Of a stretch of 8,169 bases of DNA, positions 1 through 6,559 are shown one piece after another. Numbering within the stretch: position 1 is the first letter of the stretch; the number at the start of each line of letters is the position of its first letter. The notes beneath the pieces were generated by a model. It had not been told where the DNA came from and searched no databases. It saw only the letters and a program-made list of their open reading frames with translations. Position numbers and translations under genes: made by a program. The stretch comes from an uncultured Chloroflexaceae bacterium (lineage in GTDB: Bacteria > Chloroflexota > Chloroflexia > Chloroflexales > Chloroflexaceae). The stretch spans positions 1 through 8,169 of the forward strand of contig CAKZQX010000336.1 of NCBI GenBank assembly GCA_937141995.1, in the 5' to 3' direction.

Positions 1-299
1 GGCATCTCGACTATCTCCGTCCCCATGCGCACCTGCTGGAAGCCTGGACAGTTGCGGGTAGCCCCGCGCTGGAGTGTACCTGGTGTACCATCCTTTCCAA
101 TCTACCGGAGATAACCATCCCGGTACGCGGCTTCGGAGCCGGCGATACCCGCTGCGCCGGCCACCTCTTCTACAGCGCGACCCGTCCGCGAATGTGCCTC
201 TTCAATGCCGTCCTGCTCCAGAGTCTCCCGCTTGACACCCCCGAATATGCCGAAGTCCAGATTGAGATCAGTCTCTTTGATGAAAAAGCGGTTTACTAA
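1..299 (+). CDS. C-terminal part of an unrecognised protein (5' end outside window)
   Basis: The frame beginning at base 3 stays open for 98 codons and ends with TAA at 297-299. Third codon positions are strongly G/C-biased, as in the confident genes here, and the translation looks like ordinary globular protein (for example VRGFGAGDTRCAG in the middle and an end reading EVQIEISLFDEKAVY). It contains four Cys (two as CTWC), several aromatic residues, and no membrane segment. I do not recognise the family. The GAGDT string resembles the PfkB sugar-kinase motif, but the surrounding residues do not follow that family, so no function is given. The gene is followed by the topA promoter region without a clear terminator. 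The overlapping minus-strand frame (102-446) has a much less protein-like composition. Coding status is likely; identity is unknown. Confidence 0.6.
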   Translation, partial: HLDYLRPHAHLLEAWTVAGSPALECTWCTILSNLPEITIPVRGFGAGDTRCAGHLFYSATRPRMCLFNAVLLQSLPLDTPEYAEVQIEISLFDEKAVY

Positions 300-395
300 T
301 ACTGCCGGCATAGTGGCCCGTTTATCAGACGCATTATGAAGCCATGTATATAAATCGATACAGATGATTGTTGACTTTTCATACACAATGCTATC

Positions 396-424
396 TTGAC
401 AATGCTGGTATACCTGCGTATAGT
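396..424 (+). promoter_or_regulatory. Sigma-70-type promoter, probably for topA
   Basis: A perfect -35 hexamer TTGACA (396-401) is followed by a 17-nt spacer and a -10 hexamer TATAGT (419-424), one mismatch from consensus. Transcription would start near 431, giving a leader of about 255 nt before topA. This is the best promoter match in the window and points toward topA. It is predicted from sequence only. Confidence 0.65.
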
Positions 425-651
425 GCCAACAATAGATGGTAAGCATAGAGTTGTAACACGGTATCAGGTAGTGGGCAGGGATGTGGATAGTACTCAGATG
501 AGTGTGATCACTGAACTTCGTTTCTCATAGCAGATACGCATACCCTGAAACAGGCGTCATCTTGTACAGCGTGAACAGTTTTGCTCCCAATGCCAATGCC
601 AAGTGATCCTTCACTGCAATGTAGAATGACGGGTCTCATCGTAGTCATAGT

Positions 652-676
652 AACTGACTATGCGGTCAGTTCGGAG
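652..676 (+). promoter_or_regulatory. topA ribosome binding site with adjacent small hairpin
   Basis: GGAG at 673-676 lies 9 nt before the ATG at 686 and supports that start. Immediately upstream, AACTGAC (652-658) can pair with GTCAGTT (665-671) across a 6-nt loop. The hairpin ends one base before the GGAG, so it could affect ribosome access; that effect is inference. Confidence 0.5.
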
Positions 677-685
677 TAATATCAT

Positions 686-3388
686 ATGGCAGATAAACTC
701 GTAATCGTCGAGTCGCCTGCAAAGGCCAAGACGATTCAGAAATATCTCGGAACCGGCTTTCGCGTTACCTCCAGCATGGGGCATGTACGCGATTTGCCCA
801 AAAAAGATCTTTCCATCGATCTGGAGCATGACTTCGCGCCGGTCTACGAAGTCACCAAGCAGAAGGTTGTTACTGAACTGCGTCAGGCCATCAAAAAGGC
901 CGATGCGGTCTATCTGGCAACTGACCCGGATCGAGAGGGCGAAGCGATTGCCTGGCATATTACTCAGGCCGCCGGGATTCCGCGCAATATGCCGGTACAT
1001 CGGGTGGTCTTCCAGGAGATCACCAAACCGGCGGTGCAGGCCGCAATTGCCAACCCGCGTCAGATCAATAACAACCTGGTAGAAGCACAACAGGCCCGCC
1101 GTGTGCTGGACCGGTTGGTGGGCTACCGCCTCAGTCCTTTGCTCTGGGACAAAGTGAAGCGCGGGCTGTCTGCCGGGCGCGTGCAGTCGGTGGCAGTACG
1201 CCTGATCGTCGAGCGCGAACAGGACATTGAAGCCTTTAAACCAGTTGAGTACTGGACCATCGAGGCGGACCTGGCAAAACATCTGGAAGGTACCGCCGGC
1301 AACGGCAAGGTGACTCCCGCCGAGGAACCCCGCAAAGATACGTTTCGGGCGGTGTTGATCGAGCGCGGCGGCAAGAAACTCGACAAGTTCGCGATCGAGA
1401 ATGAAACGCAGGCCAACCGCATTGTCACCGACCTGGAGCATGCGCGCTATGTGGTACAGAAGGTTACGCGCAAAGATAAGCGCCGTAACCCGCAACCCCC
1501 GTTTATCACCAGCACCCTGCAGCAGGAGGCGGGGCGTAAACTGGGCTTTAGCGCCAAGAAGACCATGACACTGGCGCAGCGCCTGTATGAAGGGATCGAC
1601 ATCGGCGGCGAGGAAGGTACGGTCGGGTTGATTACCTATATGCGTACCGACAGCACCAATGTGGCGCAGGAGGCCCAACAGGAAGCACGCCGGGTGATCG
1701 AGCAGCGCTATGGTAAGGAGTATCTGCCGGAGAAGCCCCCGGTCTTCAAGAAGCGCGCCAAGGGTGCGCAGGAGGCACACGAGGCCGTGCGCCCCACCAG
1801 CAGCACCCGCACGCCGGAGATGCTCGCCGGCAAGCTGGAACGTGATGCGCACCGACTGTATGAGTTAGTCTGGAAACGCTTCCTGGCAAGCCAGATGTCC
1901 CCTGCCATCTTTGATAGCACCACAGTGGATATTGGCGCATGGACCACGGATAATGGACAGTCCGGCACGGCACCCTACACATTCCGGGCAACCGGCAGTG
2001 TGCTCAAGTTCCCCGGGTTCCTGGCGGTCTACAATGTCAGTCTGGATGAGGGCGAGGAGGACGAAGACCGCGAGAAGCGCCTCCCACGCCTGACTGAGCA
2101 AGAAGCCCTGGATCTGCTGGCGCTACTGCCGCTCCAGCACTTCACCGAGCCGCCGCCCCGCTACACCGAGGCCAGTCTGGTGAAAGAGATGGAACGACTG
2201 GGTATCGGGCGACCATCAACCTATGCGCAAATTATTTCGACCGTTCAGGACCGCGAGTATGTCAGCCTGACCGAAAAGAAGCTGATACCCACAACGCTGG
2301 GGCGGGTTGTCACCGATCTGCTGGTAGCGCACTTCCCCAAGATTGTCGATTACGACTTCACCTCGGGGTTGGAGCAGCAACTGGACGATATCGCCATCGG
2401 TGAGAAGCAGTGGGTGCTGGTGCTGCGGACCTTCTACGGCCCCTTTGAGCAGACGCTGGAAGAGGCCCGGCAGAGCATGCGCAATTTCAAGCTCGAAGAG
2501 ATCCGGACTGACCTTACCTGCCCCAAGTGCAATGAAGGCCGGCTTGTGATCAAGTTTGGGCGCAACGGCGAGTTCCTGGCCTGTTCACGCTACAGCAAAG
2601 AGGGTGGGCCGGAGTCGTGCGACTTTACCAGCAACTTCCACCGCGATACCGAGGGGCATATTGTTCTGGATGCGGCCGGATCGGCAGAAACCAGCGACGT
2701 GATGTGTAATGTCTGCGGCAAGCCAATGGTGCTCAAGAAGAGCCGCTTCGGGCCATTTTACGGCTGCTCGGGCTATCCTGAGTGTAAGAATACCCGCCGC
2801 ATCGGCAAAGACGGCAAGCCGGTGCCCCTGCCGGTGCCGACCGGCGTCACCTGCCCCAAGTGTAGCGAGGGCGAAATGATGCAGCGCCGGGGCAGATTTG
2901 GCCGTCCATTCTATGGCTGTAGCCGCTACCCGCAGTGCGACTACACGACCAACGATCTGGCGCAGGTGAGCGCGTATGTGCCGGAGGCGGAAGAAGCAAA
3001 AGCCGCTAACGGTAAAGCTGCCACAGAGAACGCCGGGGTTGCGGACGGCAAAACGAAGAAGAAGTCTGCGAAGACGACCGCCAAGACCGCCAAGGGCAAA
3101 GCCGTATCCGCCGCCAGGAACGGAGCCGCCGAGCCGAAGACTGAGACAACCGCAAAGACCGGCACCGGCAAGGCGAAGACAACCACCAGACAGACGACGG
3201 CGAAGACGGCTAAAGGCAACGCAAAGAAGTCCACGAAGAAAGCTGCCCAGGAAGGTGCGCAAGCCGGCAGCAACGGCAGCGGTGACGCAACCAGCAAGGC
3301 CACAGCGACAACGAAGACCACCGCCGGCTCAGGCCCGCGCCGCAAAGCAACAGCAGCGGTGGAAGTCGAAAAAGCGGGAGAGGAATAA
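686..3388 (+). CDS. topA: DNA topoisomerase I (type IA), three zinc ribbons and a basic tail
   Basis: This 900-residue enzyme relaxes negatively supercoiled DNA by single-strand cleavage and passage. The Toprim domain is at the start, with E9 in VESPAKAKT and the metal-binding DPDRE at 80-84. The core follows, with GLSAGRVQSVAVRLIVERE near 160-178, the catalytic Tyr at 318 in GLITYMRTDST, EAHEAVRPT near 363-371 and GIGRPSTYA near 507-514. Three C4 zinc ribbons come next, with Cys at 612/615/633/645, 674/677/694/700 and 723/726/745/751. Residues from about 765 to 900 are a low-complexity tail of Lys, Ala, Thr and Gly, probably disordered and DNA-binding. The start is fixed by the ribosome binding site and by E9 sitting at the position usual for the family. 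The gene converges on the response regulator gene downstream. Long frames on the opposite strand are shadows of its codon bias. Confidence 0.97.
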   Translation: MADKLVIVESPAKAKTIQKYLGTGFRVTSSMGHVRDLPKKDLSIDLEHDFAPVYEVTKQKVVTELRQAIKKADAVYLATDPDREGEAIAWHITQAAGIPRNMPVHRVVFQEITKPAVQAAIANPRQINNNLVEAQQARRVLDRLVGYRLSPLLWDKVKRGLSAGRVQSVAVRLIVEREQDIEAFKPVEYWTIEADLAKHLEGTAGNGKVTPAEEPRKDTFRAVLIERGGKKLDKFAIENETQANRIVTDLEHARYVVQKVTRKDKRRNPQPPFITSTLQQEAGRKLGFSAKKTMTLAQRLYEGIDIGGEEGTVGLITYMRTDSTNVAQEAQQEARRVIEQRYGKEYLPEKPPVFKKRAKGAQEAHEAVRPTSSTRTPEMLAGKLERDAHRLYELVWKRFLASQMSPAIFDSTTVDIGAWTTDNGQSGTAPYTFRATGSVLKFPGFLAVYNVSLDEGEEDEDREKRLPRLTEQEALDLLALLPLQHFTEPPPRYTEASLVKEMERLGIGRPSTYAQIISTVQDREYVSLTEKKLIPTTLGRVVTDLLVAHFPKIVDYDFTSGLEQQLDDIAIGEKQWVLVLRTFYGPFEQTLEEARQSMRNFKLEEIRTDLTCPKCNEGRLVIKFGRNGEFLACSRYSKEGGPESCDFTSNFHRDTEGHIVLDAAGSAETSDVMCNVCGKPMVLKKSRFGPFYGCSGYPECKNTRRIGKDGKPVPLPVPTGVTCPKCSEGEMMQRRGRFGRPFYGCSRYPQCDYTTNDLAQVSAYVPEAEEAKAANGKAATENAGVADGKTKKKSAKTTAKTAKGKAVSAARNGAAEPKTETTAKTGTGKAKTTTRQTTAKTAKGNAKKSTKKAAQEGAQAGSNGSGDATSKATATTKTTAGSGPRRKATAAVEVEKAGEE

Positions 3389-3407
3389 TAATCCGTGCTT
3401 CCGGTAG

Positions 3408-3427
3408 GGACGCGCTTCTGCGCGTCC
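3408..3427 (+). terminator. Hairpin downstream of topA, possible terminator
   Basis: GGACGCGC (3408-3415) pairs perfectly with GCGCGTCC (3420-3427) around a TTCT loop, 20 bp after the topA stop. There is no clear T-run afterwards, so intrinsic termination is uncertain. Confidence 0.4.
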
Positions 3428-3445
3428 GCTGTTCCTCTAAATCAC

Positions 3446-3641
3446 CCGACTTCCGCAGTCACTGACCCGGCAGCACATGTCGCCTGCGGCAGGGTGGAAG
3501 ATTCCGGATCTTTTTCACAAAGATGTTGCTCTGAGAGCAACATCTTTGTGAAAAAGAATAAAACAGTACCATGCTGCCGCAGGCGCATCCGGCTTTCATC
3601 TGAATCAAACGTCCGGTTCGAATGCTGACCGCGTAACTCGT
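3446..3641. mobile_element. Palindromic MITE-like element, copy 1 (196 bp)
   Basis: The ends are imperfect inverted repeats: the left begins CCGACTTCCGCAGTCA, and the right, read inward on the minus strand, begins ACGAGTTACGCGGTCA. Inside, CGCCTGCGGCAG (3481-3492) faces CTGCCGCAGGCG (3574-3585). The centre carries a further 24-bp-arm hairpin (3509-3557) that the other two copies lack. The flanks CTAAATCAC (3437-3445) and CTGAATTAC (3642-3650) match at 7 of 9 positions, as expected of an old target duplication. The left half (3448-3500) is 46/53 identical to the inverted 7478-7530. It has no coding capacity, so any movement would need a transposase supplied in trans. The classification as a mobile element is inference. 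Confidence 0.6.
3509..3557. repeat. Perfect 24-bp inverted repeat with 1-nt centre
   Basis: Bases 3509-3532 are perfectly complementary to 3534-3557 around a single G at 3533. The stem reads TCTTTTTCACAAAGATGTTG at its outer part. It is A/T-rich, unlike the G/C-rich arms of the element around it. On either strand it could act as an intrinsic terminator, because each stem flank ends in a run of five T or A. It may be a separate insertion into copy 1. Confidence 0.8.
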
Positions 3642-3650
3642 CTGAATTAC

Positions 3651-3793
3651 ACGACTTACGCAGTGGCGTACAAATCAGACATGTACTTTCACAACGGCAG
3701 TCTTCGCCTGCGGCAGCGTGGTACTTTATGGATCAGATCTTCCGCCCTGCCGGAGGCGAAAATGCCTTTTGGATAAGCAACCGCGTAATGCGT
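3651..3793. mobile_element. Palindromic MITE-like element, copy 2 (143 bp)
   Basis: The left end begins ACGACTTACGCAGT, and the right end, read inward on the minus strand, begins ACGCATTACGCGGT. Inside, CGCCTGCGGCAG (3705-3716) faces CTGCCGGAGGCG (3747-3758), complementary at 11 of 12 positions. The flanking 9-mers are CTGAATTAC (3642-3650) and GTGAATTAC (3794-3802), 8 of 9 identical. The left flank is also the right flank of copy 1, so the two elements sit in tandem. The right half (3739-3791) aligns without gaps to 7478-7530 at about 39/53. It has no ORF. Confidence 0.6.
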
Positions 3794-3817
3794 GTGAATT
3801 ACACCAGGCCGGACACA

Positions 3818-3856
3818 CGGAAGCAGCGCGTTCCCGATGGGGGCGCGCTGCTTCCG
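3818..3856 (-). terminator. Strong hairpin downstream of the response regulator gene
   Basis: CGGAAGCAGCGCG (3818-3830) pairs perfectly with CGCGCTGCTTCCG (3844-3856). The 13-nt loop can pair further through CCC and GGG. It starts 27 bp beyond the stop of the minus-strand response regulator and is placed to end that operon. There is no U-tract on the minus strand, so it may instead protect the mRNA 3' end or be another dispersed repeat. Confidence 0.5.
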
Positions 3857-3882
3857 GCTTTCCCGGCGAACAACGACAGACG

Positions 3883-4623
3883 CTATGACGAAGCGCCCAG
3901 CGCCTGACTATCCTCGGAGTGCCCACCGCCGCTATCGTACCCCATCTTGATCCAACCCCGCTTGATCGCGTAAATTACCGCCATCGTCCGGTCATTAACC
4001 TGGAGCTTCGAGAGGATTGAGGTAATATGGTTCTTGACCGTCTGCCCGCTGATACTCAACTCGTTGGCAATCTCCTTATTCGAGAGACCGCGCGCAATAC
4101 AGTCGAGAATCTCGATCTCACGGCTGGTCAACGGCGCAAACAGTGCGCTGGTCTGCTCATCTTCCGAGGCAGCCAGTTCACGGAACTGATGAAGGACCCG
4201 CGTGGCGACATGAGGTTTTGCCAGAACACTCTCGTTAATCAGATACTTACCCCTGGCAACTTCACGAATATAGAACAGCAAATCATCAGGATGCACATCC
4301 TTGGATGAATAGGCCGCTGCGCCCACCTTAATTGCCTGAAAAAGCTGCTCATCGTCTTCATAGACACTCAGCACAATAATGCCGATGCGCGGCTCGCGGC
4401 GTTTGATCACCCGGGCCACTTCCAACCCGTTGAGACCGGGCAGGTTAATGTCTACCAGCACGACGTCAGGCATAAGGCGTTCCGTCAGCTTGATCGCCTC
4501 CTGACCATTCTCCGCTTCCCCCACAACTTCCATGTCACCCGCATCCTCCAGGCTCCACCGAATACCCTGACGAAACAGTGGATGGTCATCGATTATCAGT
4601 ACCTTCACGTTATTCGTTGTCAT
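3883..4623 (-). CDS. NarL/DegU-family response regulator
   Basis: This 246-residue DNA-binding regulator is the likely partner of the kinase gene upstream. The receiver domain (about 6-122) has the acidic pair D12-D13, phosphoacceptor D58 in VLVDINLPG, the switch residue S86 and K108. A LuxR-type helix-turn-helix follows at about 163-226, with LTSREIEILDCIARGLSNKE and TVKNHITSILSKL. The ATG at 4623 is chosen because the receiver fold begins directly afterwards (NNVKVLIIDDHP); AAGGGA lies upstream, although the spacing is a little long. A longer frame starts at 4695 and would overlap the kinase 3' end, adding 24 residues without recognisable structure. The gene starts about 50 nt after the kinase stop on the same strand, so the two are probably cotranscribed. 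The stimulus and target genes cannot be read from the sequence. Confidence 0.92.
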   Translation of the reverse strand: MTTNNVKVLIIDDHPLFRQGIRWSLEDAGDMEVVGEAENGQEAIKLTERLMPDVVLVDINLPGLNGLEVARVIKRREPRIGIIVLSVYEDDEQLFQAIKVGAAAYSSKDVHPDDLLFYIREVARGKYLINESVLAKPHVATRVLHQFRELAASEDEQTSALFAPLTSREIEILDCIARGLSNKEIANELSISGQTVKNHITSILSKLQVNDRTMAVIYAIKRGWIKMGYDSGGGHSEDSQALGASS

Positions 4624-4672
4624 GGCGAGTGTACTTTCCCTTCGACTAAGAGCCCGTGGACGATCATCAAAT

Positions 4673-5767
4673 CTATGGCGCAAGATCTGTGGCAACCAGT
4701 GGTAATGCCACCGTCACCTCAGTTCCATGCCCTGGTCGTGATGCAACGACAAAGCGCGCGCCAATCAACTCGGCACGCTCACGCATGCTCGTCAACCCCC
4801 AGCTTTCACGACCAGCACGGCGGACCACTTCATGGGGGTCGAAGCCGGGACCATCGTCACGGATGATAAGCACCAACCGACCTCGCCGCACTGTTAACGT
4901 CACCTGGATCGCCGCCCCCCGCGCATGCTTATGCGCGTTTTGCAGCGCCTCCTGCACAATCCGATATAACACGATCTCGCTCTCGGTGGGCAACCGGGGC
5001 AGTGTATCCGCTTCAAACGTCACCCGCGCATTATAGGCATCCCGATAGCGCCGGGTGTATTCCTCAATTGCCGCAACCAATCCCTGCTCATCCAGGCGTC
5101 CCGGTCGCAGGTCGGCAATAAATCGCCGCACTTCGTGGAGACCATCCCGCGTTGCCCCGCGTAACCGATCAACCATAACACCAAGTCGATCATGCTCCTG
5201 CTTCTGAATCAGTGTCCAGCACTGCTCCAGGCCCATCAGCGTATTCGCCAGTACCTGCGCCGGACCATCATGGACCTCCCGCGCCAGGCGAACACGTTCC
5301 TCCTCACGCCCTTTGATAATTTGCGCGCGCAGAGCCTGCATCCAGGGATCCGCCGACTCATCTTCACCAGTGCCACGCAATGTCGCGCTGCTCATATCGA
5401 TCTGGCGCACCAGTTGATCAAGCTGTTTGAGTGCATGCTGCACCTGCTGCCGTTCACGTACCAGCGTCTCACACCGGGTACGCAGCGTATGTTCGCGTTC
5501 GGTCAGGTCCGCGGCGGTCGGCAACTTGCGTTCCACCGCAAACCGGCACTGAGTCACAACCTCATCCAGCGTACGTTCCGCCTGGCGCAACTCTGCCGTC
5601 ATCTGCTCACGTCGCTGCTGAGCCGACTCCGCCAGCGAGCGCAACTGCACCAGTTGGGCAACGACGATACGATGCGCCGCTGCCAGCACATCCGCGTCCG
5701 AGGGATCGGCGCTCACAGCAGGTTCCCTTTCCAGTCCAGAGGACACGCGCATCCCGGTCGCGTTCAA
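4673..5767 (-). CDS. Soluble DegS-like sensor histidine kinase
   Basis: This kinase of up to 364 residues has no signal peptide or membrane segment, so it should be cytoplasmic like Bacillus DegS. Residues 25-130 are Gln/Glu/Arg/Leu-rich and predicted coiled coil, probably the sensing and dimer-forming part. The HisKA_3 dimerisation region follows, with phosphoacceptor H166 in REEERVRLAREVHDGPAQV. The ATPase domain has the N box QEALQNAHKHA (272-282), G1 box RDDGPGFD (303-310) and G2-like WGLTSMRERAELIG (323-336). All key residues are present, so it should be active. The longest frame starts at TTG (5767); an ATG at 5752 gives a protein five residues shorter, and neither has a good ribosome binding site. 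It is the first gene of a two-gene operon with the response regulator. The signal it senses is unknown. Confidence 0.93.
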   Translation of the reverse strand: MNATGMRVSSGLEREPAVSADPSDADVLAAAHRIVVAQLVQLRSLAESAQQRREQMTAELRQAERTLDEVVTQCRFAVERKLPTAADLTEREHTLRTRCETLVRERQQVQHALKQLDQLVRQIDMSSATLRGTGEDESADPWMQALRAQIIKGREEERVRLAREVHDGPAQVLANTLMGLEQCWTLIQKQEHDRLGVMVDRLRGATRDGLHEVRRFIADLRPGRLDEQGLVAAIEEYTRRYRDAYNARVTFEADTLPRLPTESEIVLYRIVQEALQNAHKHARGAAIQVTLTVRRGRLVLIIRDDGPGFDPHEVVRRAGRESWGLTSMRERAELIGARFVVASRPGHGTEVTVALPLVATDLAP

Positions 5768-5960
5768 TAAGATGGGACAATCCAGCCTGGCATGGCTCAG
5801 CTTGATCCAGGCAAGCCCGGTCTACGATAGAACCCGATAGCATGCATCCTCCGCCGCGCATACCGGCACGTCAGGACATGCTCCATATCACACATGCCAC
5901 GACTGTTGCCACACCAGTGTGTAGTTGAACCATTCAAGCAGACACTCCGAATTGTCAAAC

Positions 5961-5990
5961 AGTATAGCATATCCATCAGTGTGCCAGCAA
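5961..5990 (-). promoter_or_regulatory. Candidate promoter for the kinase-regulator operon
   Basis: On the minus strand, TTGCTG (5990-5985) is followed by 18 nt and TATACT (5966-5961). Transcription would start near 5954 and give a leader of about 190 nt. The -10 is good and the -35 is moderate. Confidence 0.3.
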
Positions 5991-6132
5991 CTGAGAAATG
6001 TACTTCCTGTCATGGAAAACGTGAAGAATTCATAATTTTCGCAGAAGGATCATACGACATTGCGTAGTGCAAATGCATTTTCAGGCTGCACGCCGGCGAA
6101 CACTGCCTACTGAGACGGTTGCCTCCAAAAAG

Positions 6133-6163
6133 TTGCGGCAAGCGGCAAATACTGTCGTATAAT
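6133..6163 (+). promoter_or_regulatory. Weak candidate promoter with perfect TATAAT
   Basis: A consensus TATAAT (6158-6163) lies 19 nt after TTGCGG (6133-6138). It points toward the secreted-protein gene, but about 390 bp away. The long spacer and long leader make this uncertain. Confidence 0.22.
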
Positions 6164-6334
6164 AGCAAGCATACGCTACCAGAACATACATCTACCGGCG
6201 GGAACTCCATCCGGCTGATAACCGTTACCGGCAGGCTCCGGGTGCCGGCGGTGTACCGGATCTGACAGGCACGACCAGTGCTGCCGAATGTGCGGCTACT
6301 TGCCGGAAAAGATGAGCGGTGTACATTGACAAGT

Positions 6335-6365
6335 AAATCGAAGCCAGGCCCCGTTTACTGGCGTA
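6335..6365 (+). repeat. 31-bp dispersed repeat, left copy
   Basis: This segment matches the reverse complement of 7349-7379 at 28 of 31 positions, sharing CAGGCCCCGTTTAC and GGCGTA. The two copies flank the secreted-protein gene in inverted orientation. I see no clear target duplication outside them. Confidence 0.65.
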
Positions 6366-6548
6366 GCAGGTGCGCGTACCCCGATGCAGCACCACCGTGT
6401 GCCGGTGCCGATGACGACCTTGATTGTACACATCATGCATCATGTTGAGTTCATATGATATGTTCTACTCAAATGTTCGGCAACGCTTCACCATTTCAAT
6501 GTTCATGTTTTTACTGATGTGCTCCAACGCGCATCACTGCAAAAGATT

Positions 6549-6555
6549 AAGGAGG
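6549..6555 (+). promoter_or_regulatory. Ribosome binding site of the secreted-protein gene
   Basis: AAGGAGG is a full-strength Shine-Dalgarno sequence 4 nt before the ATG at 6560, and it fixes this start. Confidence 0.75.
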
Positions 6556-6559
6556 CGTT

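Larger units (their letters stand above)
300..685. other. Intergenic region and topA leader
   Basis: This 386-bp gap is AT-richer than the flanking genes. It holds the promoter at 396-424 and then a leader of about 255 nt before topA. I see no tRNA, no recognisable riboswitch and no convincing small ORF. A short 7-bp stem (652-658 with 665-671) lies just before the ribosome binding site. Confidence 0.6.
3389..3882. other. Convergent intergenic region packed with inverted repeats
   Basis: This gap of about 490 bp lies between the 3' ends of topA and the minus-strand response regulator. Almost all of it is accounted for by a hairpin at 3408-3427, two palindromic elements (3446-3641 and 3651-3793) with their 9-bp flanks, and a strong hairpin at 3818-3856. 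The small open frame at 3395-3628 runs across the repeats and shows no protein-like features. Confidence 0.75.
5768..6559. other. Gene-poor divergent intergenic region
   Basis: About 790 bp lie between the kinase gene and the divergent secreted-protein gene. I find no supported gene. The small frames at 6010-6210, 6225-6443 and 6424-6642 lack ribosome binding sites and recognisable motifs. The region contains a possible kinase promoter (5961-5990), a TATAAT at 6158-6163, several copies of short ACCGGC/GCCGGT motifs between 6190 and 6320, one copy of a 31-bp repeat (6335-6365), and a CATCATG direct duplication (6431-6444). It could be a decayed gene or hold an unrecognised small RNA. Confidence 0.55.

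Noticed and set aside
102..446. Minus-strand frame of 114 codons at the left end
   Set aside because: It extends through the AT-rich promoter region with odd composition, and the plus-strand frame ending at 299 is the more protein-like.
504..511. GTGATCAC palindrome as a CRP-like operator upstream of topA
   Set aside because: It is only an 8-bp palindrome without the spaced half-sites of a CRP/FNR box.
611..1852. Long minus-strand frame of 413 codons opposite topA
   Set aside because: topA is certain on the other strand, and the frame is an antisense shadow of GC-biased codons. Its translation has no family resemblance and runs past the topA start.
2585..3262. Minus-strand frame of 225 codons opposite the topA zinc ribbons and tail
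   Set aside because: Its Leu/Gly/Arg-rich translation is the complement of the zinc ribbons and the Lys/Ala tail. It has no ribosome binding site or recognised motif.
3437..3802. CRISPR-like repeat-spacer array
   Set aside because: The three 9-mers are far too short and variable to be CRISPR repeats, the intervals are 196 and 143 bp, and the intervening sequences are related palindromes.
3883..4695. Extended response regulator starting at 4695
   Set aside because: The extra 24 residues precede the receiver fold without structure and overlap the kinase 3' end. The ATG at 4623 fits receiver-domain starts better, although overlap-coupled translation from 4695 cannot be fully excluded.
5192..5770. 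Plus-strand frame of 192 codons opposite the kinase
   Set aside because: It is the antisense shadow of a well-supported histidine kinase and has no protein-like features.
6326..6354. TTGACA at 6326-6331 as a promoter
   Set aside because: At 17 nt spacing the -10 position reads CCCCGT, and no acceptable -10 lies within 15-19 nt.
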